A DNA stretch of 64,000 nt from Trichobilharzia regenti (GCA_944472135.2 OX235262.1:83922903-83986902); one strand, 5' to 3'. Positions 45,736 through 57,490 are shown, numbered from the stretch's first letter. The notes: generated from the letters alone by a model not told the origin. Made by a program: numbers and translations.

Positions 45736-46860
45736 ACATCAGGGTTATAAAGGGTGTCAAGTGAGTGGCTACTACAAATTAGTGTATATTAAAGAAGAGA
45801 TAGTCAGACTTTAATGAGAAGTTCATCATGAAACAACCAATATTTGAAATGAAACAGATGGAAGTGCATATTGGGAAAAGAGATAATATTACTAATAATA
45901 AGTCCGGATTGTATAAATGTAAAATTCGATAGTATTGAAAGAATGTTTCGATGAAGGGTATAAATTAAAACGAAGAGTAATAATATTTGTAATAATAACC
46001 AGAACAAAAGAAATAGAGAACGAAAAGGGATAAATGGAAAATTCACTCTTGGTTAGAAGAAATTTTAATCAAATTTTGGCCACGATATGAACAGCATCTG
46101 AACATGCTCCTTTTGGATGCAAAATTCCAGTTTAGTCAATGTTATTGCAACAGCTTCAGTTATGTGTAACAGACGTAAGCAAACTGTAAGTGACAAAGAC
46201 TTCAGAATATGGTATATAACCCTGAATGCTGTGTTGGCATCTATGCCATGTCCAGGATCGACCAAGTGCGACAGAATCCGGCTTTTTATGAATTTAGTTT
46301 CCCTCTCGCTGAACCAATCTTGTAAACATTCTCGAACTTGGAGACGAACCCGCCTAGTAGTAACCCCCATATAACTTGAACCGCAGGAACAGTTAAAATG
46401 GTATATGCATGAACAAGAGCTAAGGTTAGATAAGACAGCTTTCAGCTACTGAGTGACACTGGACAACTCCTGAAGGATAGGAAGAGATGTGTAGAGTTGA
46501 AAGTTTTCTTTACCTCCCTGATATGTCAAATGTTTCCCACTCCACATTCTACGAATCTATTCTGAATGATCACCACCACTGGAACCCGGAAGGAAAGCGG
46601 CGAGTTGGTCGTCCAAGTGTACCTTAGAGGAGGTCGTGTGTTGAGGAGATGAGAGCATGCGGGCAGACTCGGAGCCAGGTAAAAATCCTGTCTGAGACCG
46701 AACGCAATGAAGTCGCATGGCTGAAGCCCTACGTTCCTCTAGGAATTAAAGGACATAATAATGATTACTGTCTCCTATTTCACAATATTTTAATTGATTT
46801 CAGCCAGCACGTTTGTCACACAAATACTACCGATTCTGTCATCACATAACTAATATGTTA
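45736..46860 (-). pseudogene. PLE-A, right half of the convergent pair
   Basis: Minus strand from 46860, split by an RTE piece (46577-46766). 46370-46065 is open: MGVTTRRVRLQVRECLQDWF, RILSHLVDPGHGIDANTAFR, LRLLHITEAVAITLTKLEFC and QKEHVQMLFISWPKFD, the full GIY-YIG downstream half and PLE-A C-terminus. The 3' UTR runs to 45736. The left partner keeps only the upstream part. Confidence 0.75.
46577..46766 (+). mobile_element. RTE-like LINE 3' end inserted in PLE-A
   Basis: Reads GGAACCCGGAAGGAAAGCGG..GAGTTGGTC and ends GAAGCCCTACGTTCCTCTAG, GAATTAAAGGACATAATAAT. Flanking PLE words CACCACCACT and ACTGTCTCC are continuous at 18758-18775. Confidence 0.75.
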
Positions 46861-47572
46861 CTTTGATAGAGAAAGAAAGACCAGATTTGCAGTATAAAAT
46901 GATATCATTCTATTTCCCTGCTTCTCATCAACTTCAAACTACCTGAAATTACAATGGTTATAAATAACAACATTTCATACTTCATTGTTTCAAAGGTAAT
47001 AGAGAAGACATTATAAGGTGAACGCATCTGGAATGTAAGTATTATAATCTAAGTCACCATCAATCTATATACTATCAAACTATGAAAGAAGAAAAAGGGG
47101 GGTGGGAGAAGACAGAAAACGGAAAAATCTATTAAACAGTGTCAACATGGCAACTCAAGAAGGTCAAAGTTCATCAATTTGGAAACTTGCTTAGTGAGTT
47201 GATCTCCCTAGTGTGTATGACTAATCAGTGTAATGAAAGTGATATGGTTACCAAGGGAGTGAGAGATTGACCACACTCTCTTTCTGTATGCATAAGTTTG
47301 ATCTGAGACGTTTGATGGCAATTGCTTCAGCGAATCGTAGTAGATTCGCCGTCCTTTGTACAAAGAACATACAAAGATTATAATACTTATATTCCAAATG
47401 CCTTCACCTCATAATCCTTTCTCTACTACATTTCAAACAATGAAGTATGAAATGTTATTATTTATAACCATTGTAATTTCAGGTAGTTTGCAGTTGATGA
47501 GAACCTGTGAAATAGAATGATGATATCATTTTATACTGCAAATCTGGTCTTTCTTTCTCTATCAAAATTTAT
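46854..47572. repeat. Inverted repeat enclosing a PLE-A C-terminal scrap
   Basis: Arms about 46854-47055 and 47365-47572 (CCAGATTTGCAGTATAAAAT with its complement at 47531-47550; GGAATGTAAGTATTATAATC with GATTATAATACTTATATTCC). On the minus strand the spacer encodes ANLLRFAEAIAIKRLRSN, LCIQKE (47350-47270), the PLE-A C-tail. Confidence 0.7.
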
Positions 47573-47589
47573 CAAGTGAACCATGTGCA

Positions 47590-48265
47590 TGTATATTGTC
47601 TGTTGTTGTCTGTTGTCACTGTTAATGTTGGCCAGGAATCTTCATCACCTCTGTTTTCTCTATGTTCACCTGAAGGAAGTCCTATGTTTGATGCTTCTTG
47701 TGCCGACTAGTTGCTTTTCACTTGCATATCTTCCAGTTTTTGAGAAATCAGACATATGTCATCGGTGAAGTCCAGATCCTCCAAGTTATTTTTTGTGTGA
47801 GTCCATTTTATGCCTGTTTCCCCATTGCCCGCCGCTATTTGTCGCATTATCCAGTCTACTGCAATCAAGAAAATCATTGGCGATAGTAGACAGCCTTGTC
47901 TCACTCCGGTCTTCACCTCGAACGCTTCCGTAAGTTTCTCGTTGTTGATTACTTGGCACGCAGCATTGTCGTATAGCTGTTTGATGAGATGTATAATCAT
48001 CGATGGGACCCCGTTGTAGGCAATTAGTTGCCAAATGACCTCTCGATCGACGCTGTGCTATCAAAGGCCTTTCAAAGTCGGTGAAGTTGAGGTAGAGAGG
48101 TGACTGTCATTCGAAGCTTTGTTCAATGATGTTCCGTAGTGTGGCGATTTGATCAATACTTGACTTGTTCCTCCTGAATCCAACCTGTTTGGGTCGAAAT
48201 TTTTCATCCAGGGCTTGTGTGATAGTGTTCTTCAACTCTTTTAGACAGGGTATGCGTAGAACATC
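47590..48265 (-). pseudogene. RTE-like LINE RT fragment
   Basis: Minus strand: QIATLRNIIEQSFE region, then IIHLIKQLYDNAACQVINNE, EAFEVKTGVRQGCLLSPMIF, AVDWIMRQIAAGNGETGIKW and DLDFTDDICLISQKLEDMQV with intact catalytic FTDD. It is 3' truncated in the thumb and frame-broken at the SIAQRRSRGHLATN block. Confidence 0.75.
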
Positions 48266-48369
48266 CAATATACCTGATTCCATAAAAATAAGTTAAATGT
48301 TATGTACACATTATTTTCAACAGTTCACCAACACATAACACCAAAGAAAAGGATTAAAAATAGGGATCA

Positions 48370-49190
48370 AATGTTAGACGAACGATACAGGTCAGCGAGA
48401 GAGAATGATAATTACAAAATTAGGTGAAATATTATAATAAGTATGTATATTGCAAATAAATTGTTCATGATTGGATTATCAGGTCATTAATTTTGCTACG
48501 ATTGTAACGACCGAAACCGACTGGTTGTGGTCTGAATGCAGGAAACCGATCTATGCATATTACTGTTTAGCTGACCAAAACTCCCTTGAGAGATGCACAG
48601 TCACGAAACACTCCAAAGATATCTGTTCTTCGTAAAATTGACGGTTGAATTCACTAATAATACAAAAAATCCAAATTTACCTCAACAGCACCGTTAGACA
48701 GATATATGTGGTAGATGAGCTTCTAGTACAAAGCAAGTACTATACACAGAATTATTTAACTCAAATCAACCGTGACAAGTATCGGAGAATCAAGCAAAAT
48801 GTTTTCCCCTTGATATGTCGTTAAAACTCTTTCCATAAGAATCACGCACCAATAATCTCTGCAGACGGTTGAAAATCAGAATGACCTTGAATAACGCAAA
48901 CAAAAGCGTAGTCGTCAAAAAACGCATTTTCAGTATTCTCATCCAACCGCTAAGAGAAGCAATAAAATTGAATACTAAACACGAACAAAGACAAATTACA
49001 GGGATTAATTCAAGAGACGATATGCAAACATCAGAATAATGATATACGGTCTAGAAAAGAAGGGGATAACGATTACAAAGCTAATTGAAATATCCAAATA
49101 ATAGTCAATATTGTAATTAAATCATCCAAAAAAGGATCTTCGGAACAATTTTTCCGTTATAACATTGCTTGTGTACATTGTATAAAACGA
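48370..49190 (+). repeat. Unclassified repeat R, copy 2
   Basis: Related to 7440-7960 and 56815-57490. Two similar sub-blocks of about 100 bases (48400-48480, GATAATTACAAAATTAGGTG; 49065-49145, GATAACGATTACAAAGCTAA) flank the unit in direct orientation. Confidence 0.45.
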
Positions 49191-49309
49191 CAGATATCAA
49201 GAATAGAAATTGGGTGACATGTATCAGGTCCAACTCAGTCGCTGACTACAACTGAATTACTAAGCATTTTTCTAATCGATAATATTAAGATGGCTGCATG
49301 TAACAAACA

Positions 49310-50600
49310 TTTTTTCTACTACGGGGTGCCGCTGACAATTATACATCTCATCCAGCAGCTGTACGACAATGTTGCATGCCAAGTAATCAACAACGGAAAA
49401 CTTACGGAATACTTCGAAGTGAAGACGGGAGTAAGACAAGGCTGACTTCCTGATTCCGGCAGATTGTATAATGCGACAAATAGCGGCGGGCAATGAGGAA
49501 ACAGGCATAAAATGGACTCACACAAAAACAACTTGGAGGATCTAGACTTCACCGATGACATATGTCTGATTTCTCACAAACTGGAAGATATGCAAATGAA
49601 AAGCAACTAGTCGGCACAAGAAGCATCAAACATAGGACTTCCTTCAGGTGAACATAGAGAAAACAGAGGTGATGAAGATTCCTGGCCAACATTAACAGTG
49701 ACAACAGACAACAACAGACAAAAGACAACGATCAGCCAGCAAGAATGAGAGGAACTGGAAAGAAACAACCTCCTTCACCCACCGACCTAGGAAGCATCAT
49801 TTCAACTACAGGCGAAGAAAACTGATTAGGATATCAAAGCAAGGATAGGGAAAGTAAGACAAACTTTCATTACTCTCAAGTTTGTGTGGAGGTCAGCAGC
49901 ACTAATCATCAAAAATAACATCCGGATTTTCAACTCCAATGTGAAGACACTGCTACTATACGGATCAGAGACCCGGCGCGTCATAAAGAGCATCTCAAAC
50001 AAACTACGGACCTTCATTAACAGTTGTCTTGGCTCAATACTCAAGATCAGATGGCCAGAAAAGATCACTAACAGCATTAATGTGCGTCGGTGGCACATTG
50101 GTTAGGACTCTCGCCGACCATGCACATGGTCCGGGGTTCGAAACCGCACCGACGCACATCTGATATCTATGGTCGGCCTGCAAAATTTGGGCTACCGATA
50201 TCCTTGCTGAAAATTCCATACTTGTACCAAAAATACAGTGTGGAATCAAGCTGTAAATCAAAAAAAAATAATTAGGAATCTCTGGGAGCGAACCAACACA
50301 GCAGGAACCGATTGTGAAACAAATAGGCAGGAAGAAATGGAGGTGGATTGGCCATACTCTGAGAAAACTAACCATCAAGTGACATCACTATAGAAGCCAT
50401 TGCTCGAGTGGAACCCGAAAGGGAAGCGGCGAGTTGGGCGTCAGTTTGAGGGTGTCATGGAGGAAGTCATGTGAAAAGGAGATGAAAGCATGTGGACAGA
50501 CTTGGAGGCAGGTGAAAACTATAGCAGAGAACGGAAGGCATTGGAGACGCGTGGCTAAATCCCTAAGTTTCTCTAGGAATTAAAGGAAATAATAATCAAC
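49310..50600 (+). pseudogene. RTE-like LINE, split by SINE-I
   Basis: 49320-49620 covers LTIIHLIQQLYDNVACQVIN, the TGVRQG block and TKTTWRI..DFTDDICLISHKLEDMQ. 49850-50082 gives WRSAALIIKNNIRIFNSNVK, LLLYGSETRRVIKSISNKLR and LGSILKIRWPEKI. It is interrupted by SINE-I (50082-50272) and continues 50276-50590 with RKKWRWIGHTL.. to GAATTAAAGGAAATAATAAT. An internal deletion removes the LLSPMIF block. It is very close to 58485-59600 on the other strand. Confidence 0.8.
50082..50272 (+). mobile_element. SINE-I (tRNA-like head, CR1-like tail)
   Basis: Head TGCGTCGGTGGCACATTGG (box A), GGGGTTCGAAACC (box B), body TCTGATATCTATGGTCGGCC, tail GCTGAAAATTCCATACTTGT, CAGTGTGGAATCAAGCTG and poly(A). The empty site is seen at 58810-58820. 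Confidence 0.85.
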
Positions 50601-51784
50601 TAACAGATATTATTCAGGGAAGATCAGGAACAGAAGTAATCCACTTCATACCAGTGAAGCCTTAAAGACTGTTAGGCCTACTTGAAATGTAGAAATTACC
50701 AAAATTTTCAAAAAAAAACGCCAGCATTTTATACAAATTACATCTAGGTACTTCAATGATTAATTTAGTGTAAATCATTAATCAACTGTCCAAGCTACTT
50801 ATTGTCATCGTCAGAAGAAAAAATACCCATGATTGTTTCAATATAATAATGAGAATAAAGCGATTGAAGTACATAAAATAAATTACTCTTATCTTTGATT
50901 CAATGGTAGGCTTTGTAAATGTTGTTTTCTATTTTTTCGAGTTTATCAAGCGACTTTATGGCAATTTACTCCGTGCAAGTAGAAAGTAATGAAAAGTACG
51001 TTTCAAAGTTTCACATTAACCCCCCCTACACACCCTCTGTTATCTTCCTAATTAGTCTATTTCTATTTGTATTTATTAGAACTCACTTCATCCTATCCTG
51101 ACGAACTCATATAATAAATATTATCAGTAAATTAACTTGATCTAAATAATTAGCCTTATAAAGGCATGCTTATATTCACTGTAAACACTTGTTTTTCCAA
51201 ATATATTTCCCTAAATGAAAAAATATGTACTCATATGTTTGTTTGTAGGTATTTGGAATGTGTGCTATTATTATTATTATGAGAGAGAGGAATAGATGAT
51301 TATTCTTTGCTAGAAGTTCACTTTCTCATCTTAAATTTGAGCAGGTTATTTTCTTTTTCTATATTTGACATATTCACTGAATAGTAGTTAACCTATACAA
51401 TCAATTTAGGCAAAATCTATTAATTTTGTTTAACTTGACAATAATTGCATATGTATATATACATATATAATTAAACCTATGGGAATACGGAACATATGAG
51501 CGAATGGAACAGTGTTATACAAATGAAGTTCATGAAAAATAATAATAATAATAATAATAGCAATAAGGAAGAGAAAAAGAAGACTGCTATAACAAAGTCA
51601 TTTGTTCAAAGCAGGTCAAATCAAGTGTGTGAATGATATACTAAATAAGTAATAAATTGAATTACTCAGTGCTTTATTATATTTTATATTACTACAATGA
51701 AATGTGTAGCGTCTTTTTTAACAGCAAGGTTAGCGTTGTAGTATGAAATTGTAAGCCTAGAAGGACAATTCAGGGGTTACTAGA
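50601..51784. other. AT-rich stretch with microsatellites
   Basis: An (AAT)n tract lies at about 51538-51560. No supported gene. Confidence 0.35.
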
Positions 51785-53260
51785 TAGTTTTAGGCGATTT
51801 TTAGAAGAAAATCTAGACGACATCCTGAAGTCGTTTAACAACTGCCACTCCGCGATTCAGTTCATGCTGGAGAAAGAGTCCATCTCAAAAATATCCTTTC
51901 TTGACGTTCAACTAACAAGACGAGAACAGGATGGAATAGTGAAAAGATCTATCCACAGAAAGTCGATGTGGAACGGACAGCTTACTAACTTTCACAGTTG
52001 GGTACCCCTATACACTAAACGAAACCTGATACGTTCACTCAGCTACAGAGTTCGCAGAATTTGCACCCCGGACACCATAGAAGATGAAATGGACAATCTC
52101 AAGAGAATCCTCGTCGAGAATTGTTATCCAGAAAGATTTATTGCAAAATCTATGAATCCTAGACCACAAAAGCCACACATTCTTAGCGTCCCGAGAAACC
52201 TACTCTATATGAAGCTTCAATTCAATGGAGATATATCTGCGGAAACACTGAAAAATCGACTGTCGCGCTCATCCCAGAAGACCTTCTTTGCAGCTGAACT
52301 ACGACTAGCCTTCTCCACAAAACCTATGATTCATGTGAACTTGAAGGATAAGCTACCACTGCTGGCCTCATCAGTGTGTATTTATCAATTCACCTGCTCG
52401 TGTGGAGCCAGGTATGCCCGTACCCAGCGTTCGCTTTCCAAGCTTATCACCAAACACTTACCAACATGGTTTTACAAAGGAGAAAAACGATGTTCTCGCA
52501 GCTACATCTTAGAACATCTGATAGAATCCGGAAATCAAGCTACGCCGCAAACAAACTTCAAAGTCGTCTACAGAGTAAGAAGTAGTCTTCCTAAAGGGTG
52601 TATGAATCAGACTTCTTCAAACTGCAGAAGGAATGTCGATTCACTTGCTAAGTCCTGAACTCTGCATACAGAAGAAGTTCGATCAATCACTATACTTGCA
52701 ATGGACGTAATCTGTCTTATTACTCAACAGATAAATTCTACCTAGTCTTCTTTGTCTTCTATCTCTTCATTAGTATCATTTTGTATTCCTAATTGTAATA
52801 TCTTGCATTTTCAACTTTCTTGTTCTCTAATCCCACCTGATTAAATTTCAACACCTCACTACCACTGTTACTGACTTGACCAACGCTCAATTTCTAGTCA
52901 TTTATGTTACGTCGTCCAACTTATTTGCACAATTTCAGTTCTAATTTAAATGGCATTACTCTCTACCCCACTTCTACTTAGTCTGCACCTGTAATTACCT
53001 CTGTTGCTACCCTGACCTAAACTGAAGCATCTTAGTTAATTATATTACGTCATCTGACTTACTAACTCAATCTTACTTTAGTGTCTGTCTGATTAACCCT
53101 GTTTCTATATTAGATTATTCTTTTACTACCTGATCAATTATCTAAACTTGACAAACCTCATGTACATACACACACACACAAATAATAATATATAAATGCG
53201 ATAGTACAGCTATGTGAATGAATTCGCCGACGAAAAGAGTCTCTTCACTGAACGTCTTCT
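51785..53260 (+). pseudogene. PLE-A with largely intact C-terminal half
   Basis: An open frame of 264 codons (51864-52658): SISKISFLDVQLTRREQDGI, RSIHRKSMWNGQLTNFHSW, YRVRRICTPDTIEDE, YMKLQFNGDISAETLKNRL, LPLLASSVCIYQFTCSCGAR (GIY-YIG start; the second half reads ARYARTQRS instead of SYIGRTxR, so the key YIG motif is lost), LPTWFYKGEKRCSRSYILEH, then KVVYRVRSSLPKG. A frameshift near 52595 moves the tail (ELCIQKKFDQ) out of frame. The RT is truncated before the YxDD. The 3' UTR extends to about 53260. Confidence 0.8.
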
Positions 53261-54560
53261 CTTTTTTAAATGATTATTAGAAAGCCTTGAACCTAGATTA
53301 CTAGCCATTGAGCATGATGACTACATCGCAACCTTGACTGAGGGAATTCAGTCTGCATTAACCAAAGAATTAGATGCATGATACTATTTGAATCTATTAT
53401 TCTAGTCAAAAAGACATCTGTACTTACCGACACAACTACACTGAACGGTCTATGCTTTAAAACTCTCTAACTATATTCAAAATGAGGTAGTTTACACTCT
53501 AGATAACTCTGGTTATTTTTGAAATGAGGATTAATAAAACGTAGGTCACCCTACAAAGCAGCCAGTGATGTCAAAAACCAAACTCAATTAAGTATTAGGA
53601 TATAAAGTTGAATCGGTATTGATATAAAAATAATTTACTGGAATATTTGTTTAAGTATTTGGAATGAGCTTCATTTGTAGTTTCCATACACTACCTGGAC
53701 GTTGTCGAAAGGTCACGAAATGAATCAAACAACAAGAGACTTTTAAGCTGATTGCGATACTGAATATCTGAAATAAAGTAAAAGACCACTAGCACTGTAA
53801 AATGATGAAGTTAAGAGACATAAAGTACAAGGAATTAACGTATAAGTTTTAGTGATAACTTTTATAAGCGAAGAACTGATTACAGTAATGCTTTATTTTT
53901 CAGATTACTGCAATACCCAAGTGAGCCAAGAATTATCACTACTAAGAGTTAACTAAATTTTTGAGATTTGCAAATATTTTGATTATCAGAAGGGTTTGGT
54001 TTTCAAAAGCGATATGTATCACGCGCGAATTGACAAATCTAATAGAAACCTTCTTGACATGTCTTTTCAGATAAACTATTTGACATTGGTTTTCAGGTCG
54101 ATTTCTCGATTCTTTCCATTGACAGATCAGACCGAAATCTTTAGACACTGTCGGCAGGTTGGGCACTAGAACGCGCGTTTTGATGATGTCTCAAAATTAA
54201 CTTGAAGTGATTTGGTTAATAGGGATTAGCAGTGCAATCCAGAATTTGCAATTCTCTTTATTTGAGAATTGTTATTTGGATTTACCTGCATTCTTCACAC
54301 TGATGTGCAAACCAACTACCCATCTTTTTCAAACAACAAAACATTATCCAGTAGACCACTTGTGTCACGAAAGCCGCCTCTGGTGCAACAAGCTTCAGTT
54401 ACTGTTTGTTTTTAAATCAACTTTTTGATGTCTTGTCTGATAGGGGATAGATTCCATTATTCAGAAAATCAATGAACTTCCTAAAATATATTTTGAATCT
54501 TTACCTACGCAAAAATGTCTTTGGATTAATGTGAAGTTTTTCTGTACTCCCAATGAATGA
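53261..54560. other. AT-rich stretch
   Basis: No supported feature. A 74-codon minus-strand frame at 53942-54166 and a 73-codon plus-strand frame at 54207-54428 have no recognisable motifs. Confidence 0.3.
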
Positions 54561-54619
54561 AAAAAGAAAAACTATATATACATATAAATCATTCATTGGG
54601 AAATACAAAAACTTTTATA

Positions 54620-55475
54620 ATAATGAATATCATGTAACTAATAGGCGAGTCCAAGGAACTGCATCTGTAAGAATAAGGCCTTCTTTGGAACTTGGAGACA
54701 ACACTAGGGAGATACCAACGCAGAGCCCTATAAATGCGGTAAAAAGAGCATTCCTTGCTGCCGCATCACGCTGTATCTTTAAAACCACTCCCCTTCTGCG
54801 TTCGGGAGCAAAAGACAAACTGCCTAATTTCGCCCCTTCCATGTGTATCTACCAATTTAACTCCTCCTGTGGAGTGAGCCAGTTACATAGGCCGTAAGGT
54901 TAAGCGTGTTTCTCGTCGAATTTCCGAACATCACCCTAAGTGGTTAAGCAAAGGTCAAACAAAATCTATTCGTAGAGCCATTCTATCTCATCTTGTGGAT
55001 ATACAACACAAAATTGACGTGAACCATACTTTCAGGATCATTTACCGCATACCAACGAATCTCAATTTCGCCTTAAGAGTTCGAATACTAAATATTTCTG
55101 AAGCTGGCTGTTGATATCCATATTAAGAAGCCTAATTTGTGCGTCCAAAAGAAGTTAGTTCAGACATTATCATTACCTTGGCCATATAGGTTTAAATGAT
55201 CTTGAATTTTTGTGGAATTTCCCTAATTTTAGTTGATATTCTATTCGCTACTATATCTTCATCATTATTATTATTTAAGCACCTTTAATGAACTGCAGTT
55301 CCAGTGATCTTACTTTATAAATCGATATTATTTAAAAAACACTAATATTGTTAATAACTACTTATCTAGAATATTCTGTGTATATAAACATATATATGTA
55401 TGTATAATTGTAGAGCCAGAAGAGGAATTTATCGAAAAAAATATTCTTTGTTAGATTATTTTGTGTTTTATAGGT
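54620..55475 (+). pseudogene. PLE-A copy, same subfamily as the 27.6 kb dimer
   Basis: 54620-54890: SRCIFKTTPLLRSGAKDKLP, APSMCIYQFNSSCGVS, then a small insertion or frameshift where the YIGRK motif would be; then frame-shifted SRRISEHHPKWLSKGQTKSI, ILSHLVDIQHKIDV, IIYRIPTNLNFALRVRI, KKPNLCVQKKLVQTLSLPW. The 3' UTR and terminus TTGTGTTTTATA match the palindromic dimer. It shows what a single, non-dimer copy looks like. Confidence 0.75.
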
Positions 55476-55990
55476 GTCTGAATGGATATTTTGCTATAAT
55501 AGGCGAGTGTTTTTCGAACTATTAAATGTGAACTTCTTTTGGACATGAATGTTTATCTTGAGTTACCTACATTTTGGTGTCATGCGCCTCTTTGAAAAGA
55601 AAAAGTTATGCATGAACTATCACTACAATGAAGACATCATCAGTAACTTTTATAATTAAAGTCTATTTTAGGATAGCAAAGGCTCTCGCCGGAGTTGTGA
55701 AGCGTTTGATAATCTAACTTTGTCAATGTGGAAATTAAATCTACTGAGATATACTGTTTTTGTTTATAACATCATGTTATTTTCTGCATAAACGTATATC
55801 ATTCGATGTCAGATCGAATTCAGTTAAATACATGAGAAGAAACCCATCTAGATGACCAATAATATTTATTGCTATCTTTTGTTAAGGAAGAGAAAACGTT
55901 AAATATCATATCAGCGCAACAGTATTATACATTTTATCTCTGAGAACAGAATAAAGAACTGAATATTTTAACCATAAGTACAGTTTTAAT
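55476..55990. other. AT-rich stretch
   Basis: Nothing supported. Confidence 0.35.
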
Positions 55991-56575
55991 TTGTGAATGG
56001 TGACTAGCAGTGGAATCCAGGATACGCATTTCGTCCTATTTGGTACTCGTCGGCTGGATATGCCTGCATTTCCCAGTGAGTGATGATGTTCCCACCGATT
56101 CCACTGCTAGTCACTATCCACAAATTAAATTCTAATTAAATGCACAGACATTGTCGAAGCCTCTGCGCAAGAAACCGACATGTCAAGCTGAGACTGAACA
56201 CTTCAGTCCAATCAATCTACGGGAAAATCTAAAAGTGAATTAAATAATTAATGAGACCCGTTGCACAAGAGGTGGCTCTCGTGGCCCAAGTGATCTAGTG
56301 GATAACACTGGCGTTTTAAACTATGGGCACTGCGTTCGAGCCTTGGTAGGAACATCATCACTCACTGGGAAATGCAGGTACTTCCAGATGGCGAGTCCCA
56401 ACTAGGACGAAATGCGCATCCTGGATTCCACTTCTAGTCACTATTCACAAATTAAATTCTAATAAAATGCTCAGACATTGTCGAAGCCTCTGCACAAGAA
56501 GCCAGCATGTCCACCTGAGAACGAGCACTTCTGTACAATCAGTCGACGGGAAAATCTAAAATTCAATTAAAATGG
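55991..56575. repeat. Smalpha-like satellite/SINE, partial tandem with an inverted piece
   Basis: One plus-strand monomer runs from the cleavage-side word ATTCCACTGCTAGTCACT at about 56098 to the equivalent ATTCCACTTCTAGTCACT at about 56425, a spacing of 327 bases, and the second monomer continues to 56575. Each carries AGACATTGTCGAAGCCTCTG. The tRNA-like part is TGGCCCAAGTGATCTAGTGG (box A) and GCGTTCGAGCC (box B). A minus-strand piece (56090-55991) is joined upstream and forms a short palindrome. Smalpha of Schistosoma mansoni is a known hammerhead-bearing satellite of about this size. Confidence 0.8.
56380..56428 (+). ncRNA. Degraded hammerhead ribozyme (Smalpha type)
   Basis: Stem I CTTCCAG with CTGGATT, stem II GTCC..GGAC, GAAA at 56409-56412 and ATC at 56418-56420 are present. 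The core that should be CTGANGA reads ATGGCGA, so self-cleavage is unlikely. Confidence 0.65.
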
Positions 56576-56814
56576 GTACAGTTTTGTGTGACTGAAATGT
56601 TTCGTTTATTGTAAACAGGGAAGGAAGACAGTTTTGGTGTTTTTCAGAAGACAATTATGTGAAAGGAATCACTTAATGTAAGTAATTAATTTCTGTTTTA
56701 CAACCACAAACGTTTCATACACTCAAAATTCCTGATGTAATTACAAGAAATTGTAGAAATTAAACTGGAAGGAAAGTAAAGAATTATATCTCATAATTTT
56801 TCAGTGGCTTTATT

Positions 56815-57490
56815 TTCCATAGACACTAAAACTGATGTATTGTCGTTCGGACACAGTAAAACAATCGTTAAGCTCTTTTCTGTAGCTAGCGTATCTTCCT
56901 TGAGTGTCTCACAGTCCTAAAATGTCTTGATGACAGCAAAAATGGGATTATTCCCCGTAGAATCTACGTTTCCATTCAACAATTAAACCATATTAAATTA
57001 ATGCTTTTGGGCTATACAGATTCATTAATTCCTCTGATAAAAAACACGTTCTATACAGGGAAATCATCCTACAAAAAACCAACCGGAAAAAGTATCTGGG
57101 AAATGAGAGGAATATTCCCAACAACCTGGGATTAAAATTCTCTCAGCAAGAATTACGTACCCTATACTTCTTTCAGACAGTCCAAGGTTGAAACCCACAC
57201 GGTGAATCTCAAATTCATTAAAAAAATAGCAATCGTACATTAACACACTGTCGATATCATCACAGAGAGGAAGTATTACCACAAATTAAGCCAGAACAAA
57301 GACAAATAGTTGGGTTTAACTCAGCACGTGATATACAAACAGTAGAAGAATAGTAAAGATTCTGGGAGAAAAACGGTCGATGATAACTATAAATGTTAAC
57401 TAAAACATCCAAATAAGTATGAATACTGTAATTAGATCTTTTAGAAGGAATTTTCTAAACAGTTATTCTGTTACAGATTCAAAGCGTATT
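56815..57490 (+). repeat. Unclassified repeat R, copy 3
   Basis: Shares CCTTGAGTGTCTCACAGTC, GACAGCAAAAATGG, CTATACAGATTCATTAATTC, GAACAAAGACAAATAG and ACATCCAAATAAGTATGAAT with the other copies. Confidence 0.45.

Noticed and set aside
47698..47886. Cys/His-rich plus-strand frame (also at 25409-25753 and 39729-40073)
   Set aside because: Recurs only because it is antisense to the RTE RT palm in every copy.
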